DNA of 7,870 nucleotides, from contig QNBX01000185.1 in the NCBI GenBank assembly GCA_003644265.1, positions 1-7,870 on the forward strand, given 5' to 3'. The position numbers and the translations under genes are program-made. Numbering within the stretch: position 1 is the stretch's first letter; every line of letters begins with the position of its first letter. The notes beneath the pieces were generated by a model. That model made no database searches. It saw only the letters and a program-made list of their open reading frames with translations, and was not told the DNA's origin. This document shows, piece after piece, positions 1 through 4,000 of the stretch. The stretch comes from Planctomycetota bacterium. GTDB taxonomy: Bacteria; Planctomycetota; B15-G4.

Positions 1-347
1 GTGGGGGTGCCAGCGAACCGATACGGCGGGTCGTACAGGCATGAGGGGAACATCCCGTTGGAGTAGGGCATGTCCCGGAAGTCGTGACTCGGCCACGGCC
101 CGTCGTTCTTGGCGGGGTTCAGGTCGTGAGCCACCAGGATCTCGGGGCGGTGGTGTGTCCACATTGAGCCGGTTCCGTACGTCGGATCAAGCACCGGCTC
201 GGGCAGATACCCAAGCCGGTGCAGATCAGCGACACGCTCGCCGTTCTTCGTGTGTGCTGGATTTATTGCGAGCACTTCGTTGCGGGTGTAGGTGGCTACG
301 TCGTGCTCGCCTGTCAGGGACAACTGCTCCCAGGCAACGTCGCTCAC
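1..347 (-). CDS. DNA methyltransferase, N-terminal part (runs off the window)
   Basis: Partial gene; the first 115 residues are visible and the C-terminus lies beyond base 1. The product would transfer a methyl group from S-adenosylmethionine to an exocyclic amino group of DNA. Residues 54-60 read DPTYGTG, an AdoMet-binding motif I. An acidic residue follows in AHDLNP (about residue 75), then HDFRDMPY (89-95), and the catalytic DPPY motif IV at 106-109, which is typical of N6-adenine or N4-cytosine methylases. Motif I precedes motif IV with a short spacing and no room for a target-recognition domain between them. The start is GTG at 347-345, overlapping the TGA of the membrane-peptide gene (GTGA), so translational coupling is likely. 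No restriction enzyme gene is visible beside it, so an orphan protective or regulatory methylase is likely, but the downstream side is not seen. The family call is firm; the target base and site are unknown. Confidence 0.85.
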   Translation of the reverse strand, partial: MSDVAWEQLSLTGEHDVATYTRNEVLAINPAHTKNGERVADLHRLGYLPEPVLDPTYGTGSMWTHHRPEILVAHDLNPAKNDGPWPSHDFRDMPYSNGMFPSCLYDPPYRFAGTP

Positions 348-514
348 TTGGTTTCTCGGGCCAGTACCCCGACGGTGGACAGGGTGGCGAGCGCCCCGAC
401 CACCAGGAGCACCCAACCAGCGGCGGTGTTGTCGCCCGAGATGAGCAACGCTCCGACACCGATCAGGGCTAGGGCTATGGCGGCCATCAAGATGATGGCG
501 ATGTTCTTATTCAT
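344..514 (-). CDS. Small two-helix membrane protein
   Basis: A 56-residue peptide of unknown function. After a short N-terminus (MNKN) it has two hydrophobic stretches, about residues 5-23 and 31-50, separated by a short polar turn (SGDNTAAG), and ends in RETK. This predicts a helical hairpin in the cytoplasmic membrane with a basic C-terminal tail. I chose the ATG at 514-512 rather than an in-frame ATG 36 bases upstream because GAAAGG lies five bases before it (525-520), matching the other gene starts here. The stop overlaps the GTG of the methyltransferase gene. Small phage membrane proteins can act in lysis or superinfection exclusion, but nothing in this sequence points to either role. 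Confidence 0.75.
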   Translation of the reverse strand: MNKNIAIILMAAIALALIGVGALLISGDNTAAGWVLLVVGALATLSTVGVLARETK

Positions 515-541
515 GGTTTCCTTTCCAACCTCGGGTGGAGG
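515..541 (-). promoter_or_regulatory. Start-associated hairpin plus ribosome-binding site
   Basis: On the minus strand CCTC (541-538) pairs with GAGG (532-529), with CACCC in the loop. GAAAGG follows at 525-520, five bases before the ATG. The element lies between the stop of the coiled-coil gene (549-547) and this start. It has the same layout as the elements at 2467, 3631, 4978, 5878 and 7452: short variable stem, ACC-containing loop, GAAAGG. Confidence 0.5.
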
Positions 542-546
542 CCAGG

Positions 547-720
547 TCATGCGGATGGGACGTAGCCCCGACGCACAGCCTCATCGAGACGTGCGTCCAG
601 GTCACGGACTTCAACGGTGAGAGTCGCAATCTGGCGGTCCATGTGGGCCATGCGTGCTTCGCTCGCTGCAAGGCTGGCGGCCAGAATGTTGATGCTCTCG
701 TCGGTCGTGGGAATGCTCAT
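547..720 (-). CDS. Small predicted coiled-coil protein
   Basis: A 57-residue protein of unknown function. From about residue 10 to 50 it is strongly helical, with hydrophobic residues at heptad-like spacing (NILAASLAASEARMAHMDRQIATLTVEVRDLDARLDEAV), so a short coiled-coil dimer is the likely fold. It ends RRGYVPSA. It has no cysteines and no membrane segment. The ATG at 720-718 has a strong ribosome-binding site, GAAAGGAG, at 735-728. The gene begins the last group in the window, followed by the membrane peptide and the methyltransferase, and a possible promoter lies just upstream. It is too short for the family to be recognised. Confidence 0.75.
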   Translation of the reverse strand: MSIPTTDESINILAASLAASEARMAHMDRQIATLTVEVRDLDARLDEAVRRGYVPSA

Positions 721-723
721 GTC

Positions 724-747
724 TCTGCTCCTTTCGGATCAGGCAGA
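724..747 (-). promoter_or_regulatory. Hairpin holding the ribosome-binding site in its loop
   Basis: On the minus strand TCTGC (747-743) can pair with GCAGA (728-724), leaving a 14-base loop that contains most of GAAAGGAG. This differs from the other leaders, where the hairpin lies 5' of the ribosome-binding site. The stem is only five pairs, so any effect on translation of the coiled-coil gene is speculative. Confidence 0.3.
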
Positions 748-776
748 AGCGTAGTGGACTTATGTCTTGCTGTCAC
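748..776 (-). promoter_or_regulatory. Possible sigma-70-type promoter for the coiled-coil gene group
   Basis: GTGACA (776-771) and TACGCT (753-748) are separated by exactly 17 bases. GTCC lies in the spacer just before the -10, as in the promoters at 5043 and 7496. The -35 box overlaps the stop codon of the upstream gene. The -10 is weaker than in the other three promoters, so this call is tentative. Confidence 0.35.
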
Positions 777-1399
777 CCACCAATCTCGTAACGGCGGGCC
801 GACTTGAGGAAGTCACCCGGTTCGTAGAAGGACACGTCGTACCCGTCGCCGTCCGCTATGGCGAGCAGTGCTCGGGCTGTAGCCCTTGCAGCAGTGTCGG
901 TTGCTTCGATCGGGAACTTCTCGAAGTCGTGGGCGGCATGCACCAGCGGAGTGAACAGACTGATGTCTGCCGAGTCGGTCACGTCGATCGGCAACCAGCG
1001 TGGAGTGCCGGTGTCGGTCAGGTGCAGAGTGCACACCGTGACGAGTGTCTCCCGTGTCGGGACCGAGTGTGACCACAGCATGACCGCCCTCCGAAGCCGG
1101 TGGTCGTCGCCCTCAGGGCGGGGCGGCTCTTCGCCGTGCTGATACTCGGCGGCCAGGATCGGGACCATCGCCGTGACGTAGATCGCATCGACCGGATACC
1201 CGATCAGACCGGTCAAGAATCCAACATCCTCCCACTCCGTGAAGTCGGGTGATGCCTCTCGTGATGCCATCGCATCGGCCTGACCGCCAGCGATGGCGAC
1301 CATTGGCCGGGGTGCGTGGTCCTCGTGGAGCCTGTCGCTCATGGCATCGGTGTAGTGGCTGGCCCAATAGTGGTTCAGGCAGTTCAGTTCAGGGTTCAT
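773..1399 (-). CDS. Hypothetical protein, 208 aa
   Basis: I do not recognise this protein. It is soluble and mildly acidic, with a hydrophobic central part (about residues 58-85, with FLTGLIGYPVDAIYVTAMVP) that looks like buried helix or strand rather than a membrane segment, since it is broken by charged and polar residues. Residues 83-94 (AAEYQHGEEPPR) match a segment of the 82-aa protein encoded at 2048-2296 (AADYPCGEEPPR), with 18 identical bases beneath. The start is the ATG at 1399-1397, which overlaps the TGA of the Cys-rich gene before it (ATGA). A longer in-frame reading would extend into that gene and is rejected. It is the last gene of the 2466-773 group. Confidence 0.8.
   Translation of the reverse strand: MNPELNCLNHYWASHYTDAMSDRLHEDHAPRPMVAIAGGQADAMASREASPDFTEWEDVGFLTGLIGYPVDAIYVTAMVPILAAEYQHGEEPPRPEGDDHRLRRAVMLWSHSVPTRETLVTVCTLHLTDTGTPRWLPIDVTDSADISLFTPLVHAAHDFEKFPIEATDTAARATARALLAIADGDGYDVSFYEPGDFLKSARRYEIGG
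1119..1136. repeat. 18-bp exact repeat, copy 1 (inside a coding region)
   Basis: The 18 bases from 1119 to 1136 are identical to 2130-2147. Both copies are read in the same frame and encode GEEPPR. The repeat contains CGGC/GCCG, which could form a small hairpin on the minus strand. Confidence 0.8.
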
Positions 1400-1665
1400 A
1401 GGGACTCGTATTTCTCTGGGTTGGCGGCCTTGCCCTCTTGCAGGCAACGCTCATCGGCGCAGTCTCGACAGTCACACGTTCGCCAGTCGTGTTCCTTGCA
1501 GTCGTCGCACAGCACGCCCTGCACAGCGCCACAGTCACAAGGACCAGGCGGTGAGCCGAACGCACCATGCGGCCTGCCGGTGTAGTAGCAGAGGCCCGAA
1601 GGCTCATCGACTTCGACCTCTTCGTCGCACTCGCTGCAATACTCAGTGCTCCGCTCGGTGATCAT
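1396..1665 (-). CDS. Cysteine-rich putative zinc-binding protein, 89 aa
   Basis: An 89-residue acidic protein with eleven cysteines, at residues 10, 13, 26, 43, 45, 53, 56, 64, 66, 69 and 74, arranged largely as CxxC and CxC pairs (YCSEC, PCDC, LCDDC, TCDCRDC). No signal peptide or membrane segment is visible, so structural zinc binding in the cytoplasm is more likely than secretion with disulfides. The first CxxC together with the later pairs suggests one or two zinc ribbons or knuckles. The ATG at 1665-1663 overlaps the stop of the HTH gene, and its own stop overlaps the next start, both as ATGA. It sits among other small Cys-containing genes, which is common in actinophage arms. The function is unknown. 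Confidence 0.8.
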   Translation of the reverse strand: MITERSTEYCSECDEEVEVDEPSGLCYYTGRPHGAFGSPPGPCDCGAVQGVLCDDCKEHDWRTCDCRDCADERCLQEGKAANPEKYESL

Positions 1666-2048
1666 CGCTGCTCACCCAGGAGTTGCTCGGCCATGCCGGT
1701 AGCCCAGGCGGTTCGATCCTCCTGGTCCCAGGTTTCTCGGCGGTCGGTGATGAAGGCGTAGCACAGATCGAAGGCCAGTTCGGGGCTGATCTCAGCCACA
1801 CTGCTGGCCTCAGTGCGGCCCAGCAGGTAGCCACGCACGGCTGTCTTGTGTGTGGGTGCTGGCCGTTCGCCACGCTTCCACGCTTCCACGTCTGACCGTC
1901 GAACCAGGGTGGTGTGAGGCCAAGGGCGGATCGCTTCGATCTTGCCATCAACGGTCAGGGTGCGGATGTGTTGGCGGGAGACGCCCAGGATGCGGGCTGC
2001 TTCGGACAGGCTGACGTATTCGGCGGCCAGGTTGGTGAGGGTAGTCAT
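1662..2048 (-). CDS. Excisionase-type (MerR-like) helix-turn-helix DNA-binding protein
   Basis: A 128-residue protein. Residues 12-62 form a typical excisionase-family winged HTH: YVSLSEAARILGVSRQHIRTL contains the helix-turn-helix, followed by a wing (GKIEAIRPWPHTTLVRR) and the usual SDVEAWKRG ending. A second, C-terminal part (about 65-128) is helical and not recognised. Proteins of this family help an integrase direct excision, or act as small regulators. No integrase is visible in the window, so a regulatory role is equally possible. A much longer in-frame reading upstream is rejected, because the ATG at 2048-2046 overlaps the preceding TGA (TGATG) and the domain begins right after it. 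It lies mid-group between two Cys-rich small genes. Confidence 0.85.
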   Translation of the reverse strand: MTTLTNLAAEYVSLSEAARILGVSRQHIRTLTVDGKIEAIRPWPHTTLVRRSDVEAWKRGERPAPTHKTAVRGYLLGRTEASSVAEISPELAFDLCYAFITDRRETWDQEDRTAWATGMAEQLLGEQR

Positions 2049-2296
2049 CAGAATGCCTCCTTCAAGGCGGGGATGGTTGAGACGGGGAGACGAACGAACC
2101 ACTGTTCCAGTACTTCGGGGTCGTCTGATCGGGGCGGCTCTTCGCCGCATGGGTAGTCGGCTGCAACGTGCCACATCTTCGAGTCGCAGGCCCCGCACAC
2201 TGGCGGTTCGCTCGGGTCGAACGTCTGCCACTGGTGCGTGTTGAAGTTGTACTTGGCTTCCTCGGGGGAGCCATCGAACGGAATCGGCGCACTCAT
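2048..2296 (-). CDS. Small zinc-ribbon-like phage protein, 82 aa
   Basis: An 82-residue protein opening with MSAPIPFDGSPEEAKYNFNTHQWQ, then VCGACDSKMWHVAADYPCG, with cysteines at 34, 37 and 50 and a histidine at 43 that could make a fourth zinc ligand. From memory, actinophages carry many small proteins with a similar CxxC...AADYPCG pattern and no assigned function; this was not checked by a search. AADYPCGEEPPR resembles AAEYQHGEEPPR in the 208-aa protein encoded at 773-1399. The ATG at 2296-2294 overlaps the TGA of the upstream gene (ATGA), and its own TGA shares one base with the next start. The function is unknown. Confidence 0.8.
   Translation of the reverse strand: MSAPIPFDGSPEEAKYNFNTHQWQTFDPSEPPVCGACDSKMWHVAADYPCGEEPPRSDDPEVLEQWFVRLPVSTIPALKEAF
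2130..2147. repeat. 18-bp exact repeat, copy 2 (inside a coding region)
   Basis: Identical to bases 1119-1136. Here it encodes GEEPPR at residues 51-56 of the 82-aa protein. The similarity continues more weakly upstream at the protein level (AADY against AAEY), which suggests a shared segment rather than chance. Confidence 0.8.
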
Positions 2297-2466
2297 CGTG
2301 GGTACCGGTGGTTGAAGGCTGCCTCTTGTCGGTCGTGGCGGCCTTGAAGAATCTGCTCGGCGTCGATCTCGAACTCGACCTCGGCGTCACAGTCCTCGCA
2401 GACAAGGTGGGTCTGGCCGTGGTTGTCGTCCACGGGTGCGGTGAACTCGTGCTCACAGGTGGTCAT
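2293..2466 (-). CDS. Small zinc-finger-like protein, 57 aa
   Basis: A 57-residue acidic protein with CEHEF near the N-terminus (C4, H6) and LVCEDCDAEVEFEID (C23, C26), a spacing that could bind one zinc ion as a short ribbon. The rest is a polar helix ending NHRYPR. The ATG at 2466-2464 is used rather than one 48 bases upstream, because GAAAGG lies nine bases before it at 2481-2476 and the upstream extension would run through the hairpin leader. It is the first gene of the group 2466-773, and its stop overlaps the next start. The function is unknown. Confidence 0.75.
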   Translation of the reverse strand: MTTCEHEFTAPVDDNHGQTHLVCEDCDAEVEFEIDAEQILQGRHDRQEAAFNHRYPR

Positions 2467-2505
2467 GGTTGGCGTCCTTTCGTGTAGGTGGAGCCGGGTT
2501 GCTCC
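2467..2505 (-). promoter_or_regulatory. Start-associated hairpin plus ribosome-binding site
   Basis: On the minus strand GGAGC (2505-2501) pairs perfectly with GCTCC (2494-2490) around the loop AACCCG. CCACCTAC and then GAAAGG (2481-2476) follow before the ATG. CCACCTAC and AACCATG are also found in the leader at 7830. The loop again holds ACCC, as in the other leaders. Confidence 0.5.
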
Positions 2506-2510
2506 CCGAA

Positions 2511-2536
2511 CCACACCGACCCGAAGGCCGGTGTGG
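2511..2536 (-). terminator. Stable hairpin with UUCG loop, probable terminator or attenuator
   Basis: On the minus strand the RNA forms an 11-bp stem: CCACACCGGCC pairs with GGUCGGUGUGG around a UUCG tetraloop closed by C-G, one of the most stable RNA loops. One pair is G-U on this strand and would be an A-C mismatch on the plus strand, which supports minus-strand function. It follows the 69-aa gene by nine bases. There is no U-run, which is common for actinobacterial terminators. No promoter is seen in the 44 bases before the next ATG, so it may terminate only partially. Confidence 0.6.
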
Positions 2537-2545
2537 CGCAGGCAA

Positions 2546-2755
2546 TCACTCGACAGGCAATGCCATTTCCAGCATCGTCAGGAGTTGTTTGGCGGAGAGT
2601 CGCAGGTAGACGGTGCGACCGTGCATGTTCTCGTTGGTGGCGTCGATGATCAGTCGCAGGCCGCCGCCTGGTTCGCTGGTCACCTTGGTCGGAGCGCCCA
2701 CACCGTTGTATCCAATGGTGCTGGCCGGGTAGGAGGTACCCAGGAGGACCATCAT
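2546..2755 (-). CDS. Hypothetical protein, 69 aa
   Basis: A 69-residue protein that I do not recognise. The N-terminal half is rich in Gly, Ser and Thr (LLGTSYPASTIGYNGVGAPTK). The middle (LRLIIDATNENMHGRTVYLRLS) reads as two beta strands joined by a turn, and the end (AKQLLTMLEMALPVE) as one amphipathic helix. Two adjacent ATG codons are possible, at 2755-2753 and 2752-2750. The first gives the ATGA overlap with the upstream stop and is preferred. The gene is coupled to the 292-aa protein and followed by a strong hairpin, so the two form one unit. The function is unknown. Confidence 0.75.
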   Translation of the reverse strand: MMVLLGTSYPASTIGYNGVGAPTKVTSEPGGGLRLIIDATNENMHGRTVYLRLSAKQLLTMLEMALPVE

Positions 2756-3630
2756 TCCACGTCCCAATCGGAGCGGGAGTCGATGGCGGGCCGTTCGGGT
2801 GCGGCCTCGGTCGGGTCCGGGTCGATCGCCACAGGGGCGGCCGTCTCGTCCTCGTCCTCGTCAACGAACTCGTCGTCAACGTCGTCCCATTCCTCTTCGT
2901 CGCCGTCGCCGTCGGCTGCCTCACGTGCTGCCTGCTCGGCCTCTCGTGCTGCCTGCTCGGCCTCACTCTGCTGCAACTGAGCGGTGCGCTCTGCCATGAT
3001 GCGCTCTCGCTCCAACTCACGCTCGGCCTGGATGACCGTGATGGGGCGGACCATGACGCTGCCCTCGAAGTCCTCGGACTCCGGGTCACGCTGGGCTGGG
3101 GTGATGTCCCAGAATCCGCTGTTCCTGTGGGCTGCCAGGTACTTGGAGGCGGCGCTCTCGGTCACCACGTACTCCCCGATGGGGGCGGTGTCCTCGTTGG
3201 CGTCGTAGTCCTCTTCGTCCTCGGGGTGGTACTGGATGTTGCCGTCGGCGTCGAGTGTGTTCTGCCACTCCGTGGTCGGGCGGTACCCGGCGCTGTGAGC
3301 GTTCTTGTCGGCAACGATATCGAGCAACCGCTTGACCTCGCTGTCGTCCCACGTCGGGGCCTCGCAAGCCTGGTAGGCAAAGCATGCCAACGCACCGGCA
3401 ACCGGGAGACGCTTGAACTTGCGCTCAAACCGGGTGAACTCGGGGTAGGCAAACTCGGCTGCCGCCAAGGTCGGCTCCGGCTCGCCGTAGCGAGCGTGCA
3501 GTCCTTGTTGGTTGACCAGCCAGAGCATCCTGCCGAACAGGGTGCGCTCTCGCTTGGAGATGACACGGTACTTGTAGGCGGCCTGGGAGATCAGGTCGAT
3601 CGTGTCGGTGGATACCATGAATGCGCTCAT
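2752..3630 (-). CDS. Acidic coiled-coil protein of unknown function, 292 aa
   Basis: The N-terminal 120 residues look globular and helical, opening MSAFMVSTDTID and including RLLDIVADKNAHSAGYRPT. From memory this faintly resembles a widespread actinophage family with an MSAF.VS start, but that is not certain. Residues about 200-238 are a charged coiled coil (RELERERIMAERTAQLQ, then two EAEQAAR heptads). An extremely acidic tail follows (about 238-262, almost all D and E), then a proline- and aspartate-containing end. The acidic tail could mimic DNA or bind a basic partner; this is inference. The ATG at 3630-3628 has AGAAAGG six bases upstream (3643-3637) and a promoter and hairpin leader before that. 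The stop overlaps the 69-aa gene (ATGA). Confidence 0.8.
   Translation of the reverse strand: MSAFMVSTDTIDLISQAAYKYRVISKRERTLFGRMLWLVNQQGLHARYGEPEPTLAAAEFAYPEFTRFERKFKRLPVAGALACFAYQACEAPTWDDSEVKRLLDIVADKNAHSAGYRPTTEWQNTLDADGNIQYHPEDEEDYDANEDTAPIGEYVVTESAASKYLAAHRNSGFWDITPAQRDPESEDFEGSVMVRPITVIQAERELERERIMAERTAQLQQSEAEQAAREAEQAAREAADGDGDEEEWDDVDDEFVDEDEDETAAPVAIDPDPTEAAPERPAIDSRSDWDVE
2921..2962. repeat. Tandem duplication of a 21-bp unit
   Basis: Bases 2921-2941 and 2942-2962 differ at a single position. They lie in frame within the 292-aa protein and encode the repeated heptad EAEQAAR, which keeps the coiled-coil register. Slippage or duplication of one heptad is the simplest explanation. 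Confidence 0.8.
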
Positions 3631-3653
3631 TGTGAGCCTTTCTGTTTGCGTCT

Positions 3654-3666
3654 GGCAGGTAGCGCC
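3654..3666 (-). promoter_or_regulatory. Start-associated hairpin upstream of the 292-aa gene
   Basis: On the minus strand GGC-GCTACCT-GCC forms a short three-pair stem. The sequence is nearly the same as in the leader at 4991-5008, where GGGC-GCTACCCT-GCCC occurs. The ribosome-binding site AGAAAGG (3643-3637) follows. The stem is weak on its own; the call rests on the similarity to the other leaders. Confidence 0.45.
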
Positions 3667-3683
3667 GGACTGATTGAGTTGTC

Positions 3684-3712
3684 ACTGTAACCGTCATCCG
3701 ACTATCGGACAA
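3684..3712 (-). promoter_or_regulatory. Sigma-70-type promoter for the 292-aa gene unit
   Basis: TTGTCC (3712-3707) and TACAGT (3689-3684) are separated by 17 bases on the minus strand. The -10 is identical to that of the promoter at 7496. A perfect inverted repeat, TCCGA-CTA-TCGGA (3697-3709), overlaps the -35 and spacer. A second, GTGAC-TCTT-GTCAC (3714-3727), lies just upstream. Both are candidate operators. Confidence 0.6.
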
Positions 3713-3724
3713 CGTGACTCTTGT

Positions 3725-3739
3725 CACCCCAAAGGGGTG
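3725..3739 (-). terminator. Short hairpin, possible second terminator stem
   Basis: CACCCC (3725-3730) and GGGGTG (3734-3739) form a perfect 6-bp stem with a three-base loop (UUU in the minus-strand RNA). It lies between the larger terminator at 3761-3787 and the promoter at 3712-3684, and overlaps the inverted repeat at 3714-3727. It could back up termination or be part of an operator region. Confidence 0.4.
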
Positions 3740-3760
3740 GGAACCGATGGCTCCCCGTCA

Positions 3761-3787
3761 CACACCACCCCGGCAGGGGGCGGTGTG
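3761..3787 (-). terminator. Hairpin terminator after the amidotransferase unit
   Basis: On the minus strand the RNA forms a continuous 11-bp stem, CACACCGCCCC with GGGGUGGUGUG, around the loop CUGCC. One pair is G-U on this strand but an A-C mismatch on the plus strand, so it fits minus-strand transcription. It begins ten bases after the stop of the 67-aa gene. The base of the stem (CACACCG/GGUGUG) resembles the hairpin at 2511-2536. There is no clear U-run. Confidence 0.65.
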
Positions 3788-3796
3788 ATCAGGGAA

Positions 3797-4000
3797 CTAT
3801 CCGTACGTGGCTATGCGGTGCATGCCGTCTCGCATCGAAGCGACACGCAGTACCTCCATGCGGATGGCGCTGCGCTGGTTGACGTTCAGGTCGGACACGT
3901 CCACCCACCGGCCGACCTCCAGGTACGCAGTCTGGAGATCGGCCAAGGCGGCGAACACGTTGCGGGTGGCCTCGGCAGCGTTGTCGGCGGTGCGTGCCAT
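3797..4000 (-). CDS. Hypothetical helical protein, 67 aa
   Basis: A 67-residue soluble protein, predicted to be almost all helix: residues 5-30 (DNAAEATRNVFAALADLQTAY) and 40-62 (NVNQRSAIRMEVLRVASMRDGM), joined by VGRWVDVSDL. It has no cysteines and no membrane segment. The ATG at 4000-3998 shares one base with the TGA of the amidotransferase gene (TGATG), so the two are translationally coupled and may act together. A terminator hairpin follows immediately. I do not recognise the family. Confidence 0.75.
   Translation of the reverse strand: MARTADNAAEATRNVFAALADLQTAYLEVGRWVDVSDLNVNQRSAIRMEVLRVASMRDGMHRIATYG

Noticed and set aside
1662..2048. Integration/excision module with attachment site
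   Set aside because: The excisionase-type domain alone is not enough: no integrase gene, tRNA gene or attachment-like direct repeats are visible.
2049..2456. N-terminal extension of the HTH protein to 264 residues
   Set aside because: The extension is an arginine/threonine/serine-rich out-of-frame reading of two real upstream genes. The ATG at 2048 has the TGATG overlap and begins just before the HTH domain.
2921..2962. CRISPR-like or satellite repeat
   Set aside because: There are only two units, with no spacers, in frame inside a coiled coil. It is an ordinary heptad duplication.
3127..3690. Plus-strand reading frame of 187 codons opposite the 292-aa gene
   Set aside because: It runs across the promoter and leader of the minus-strand gene, lacks a ribosome-binding site, and its valine/glycine-rich product looks like reverse-strand translation.
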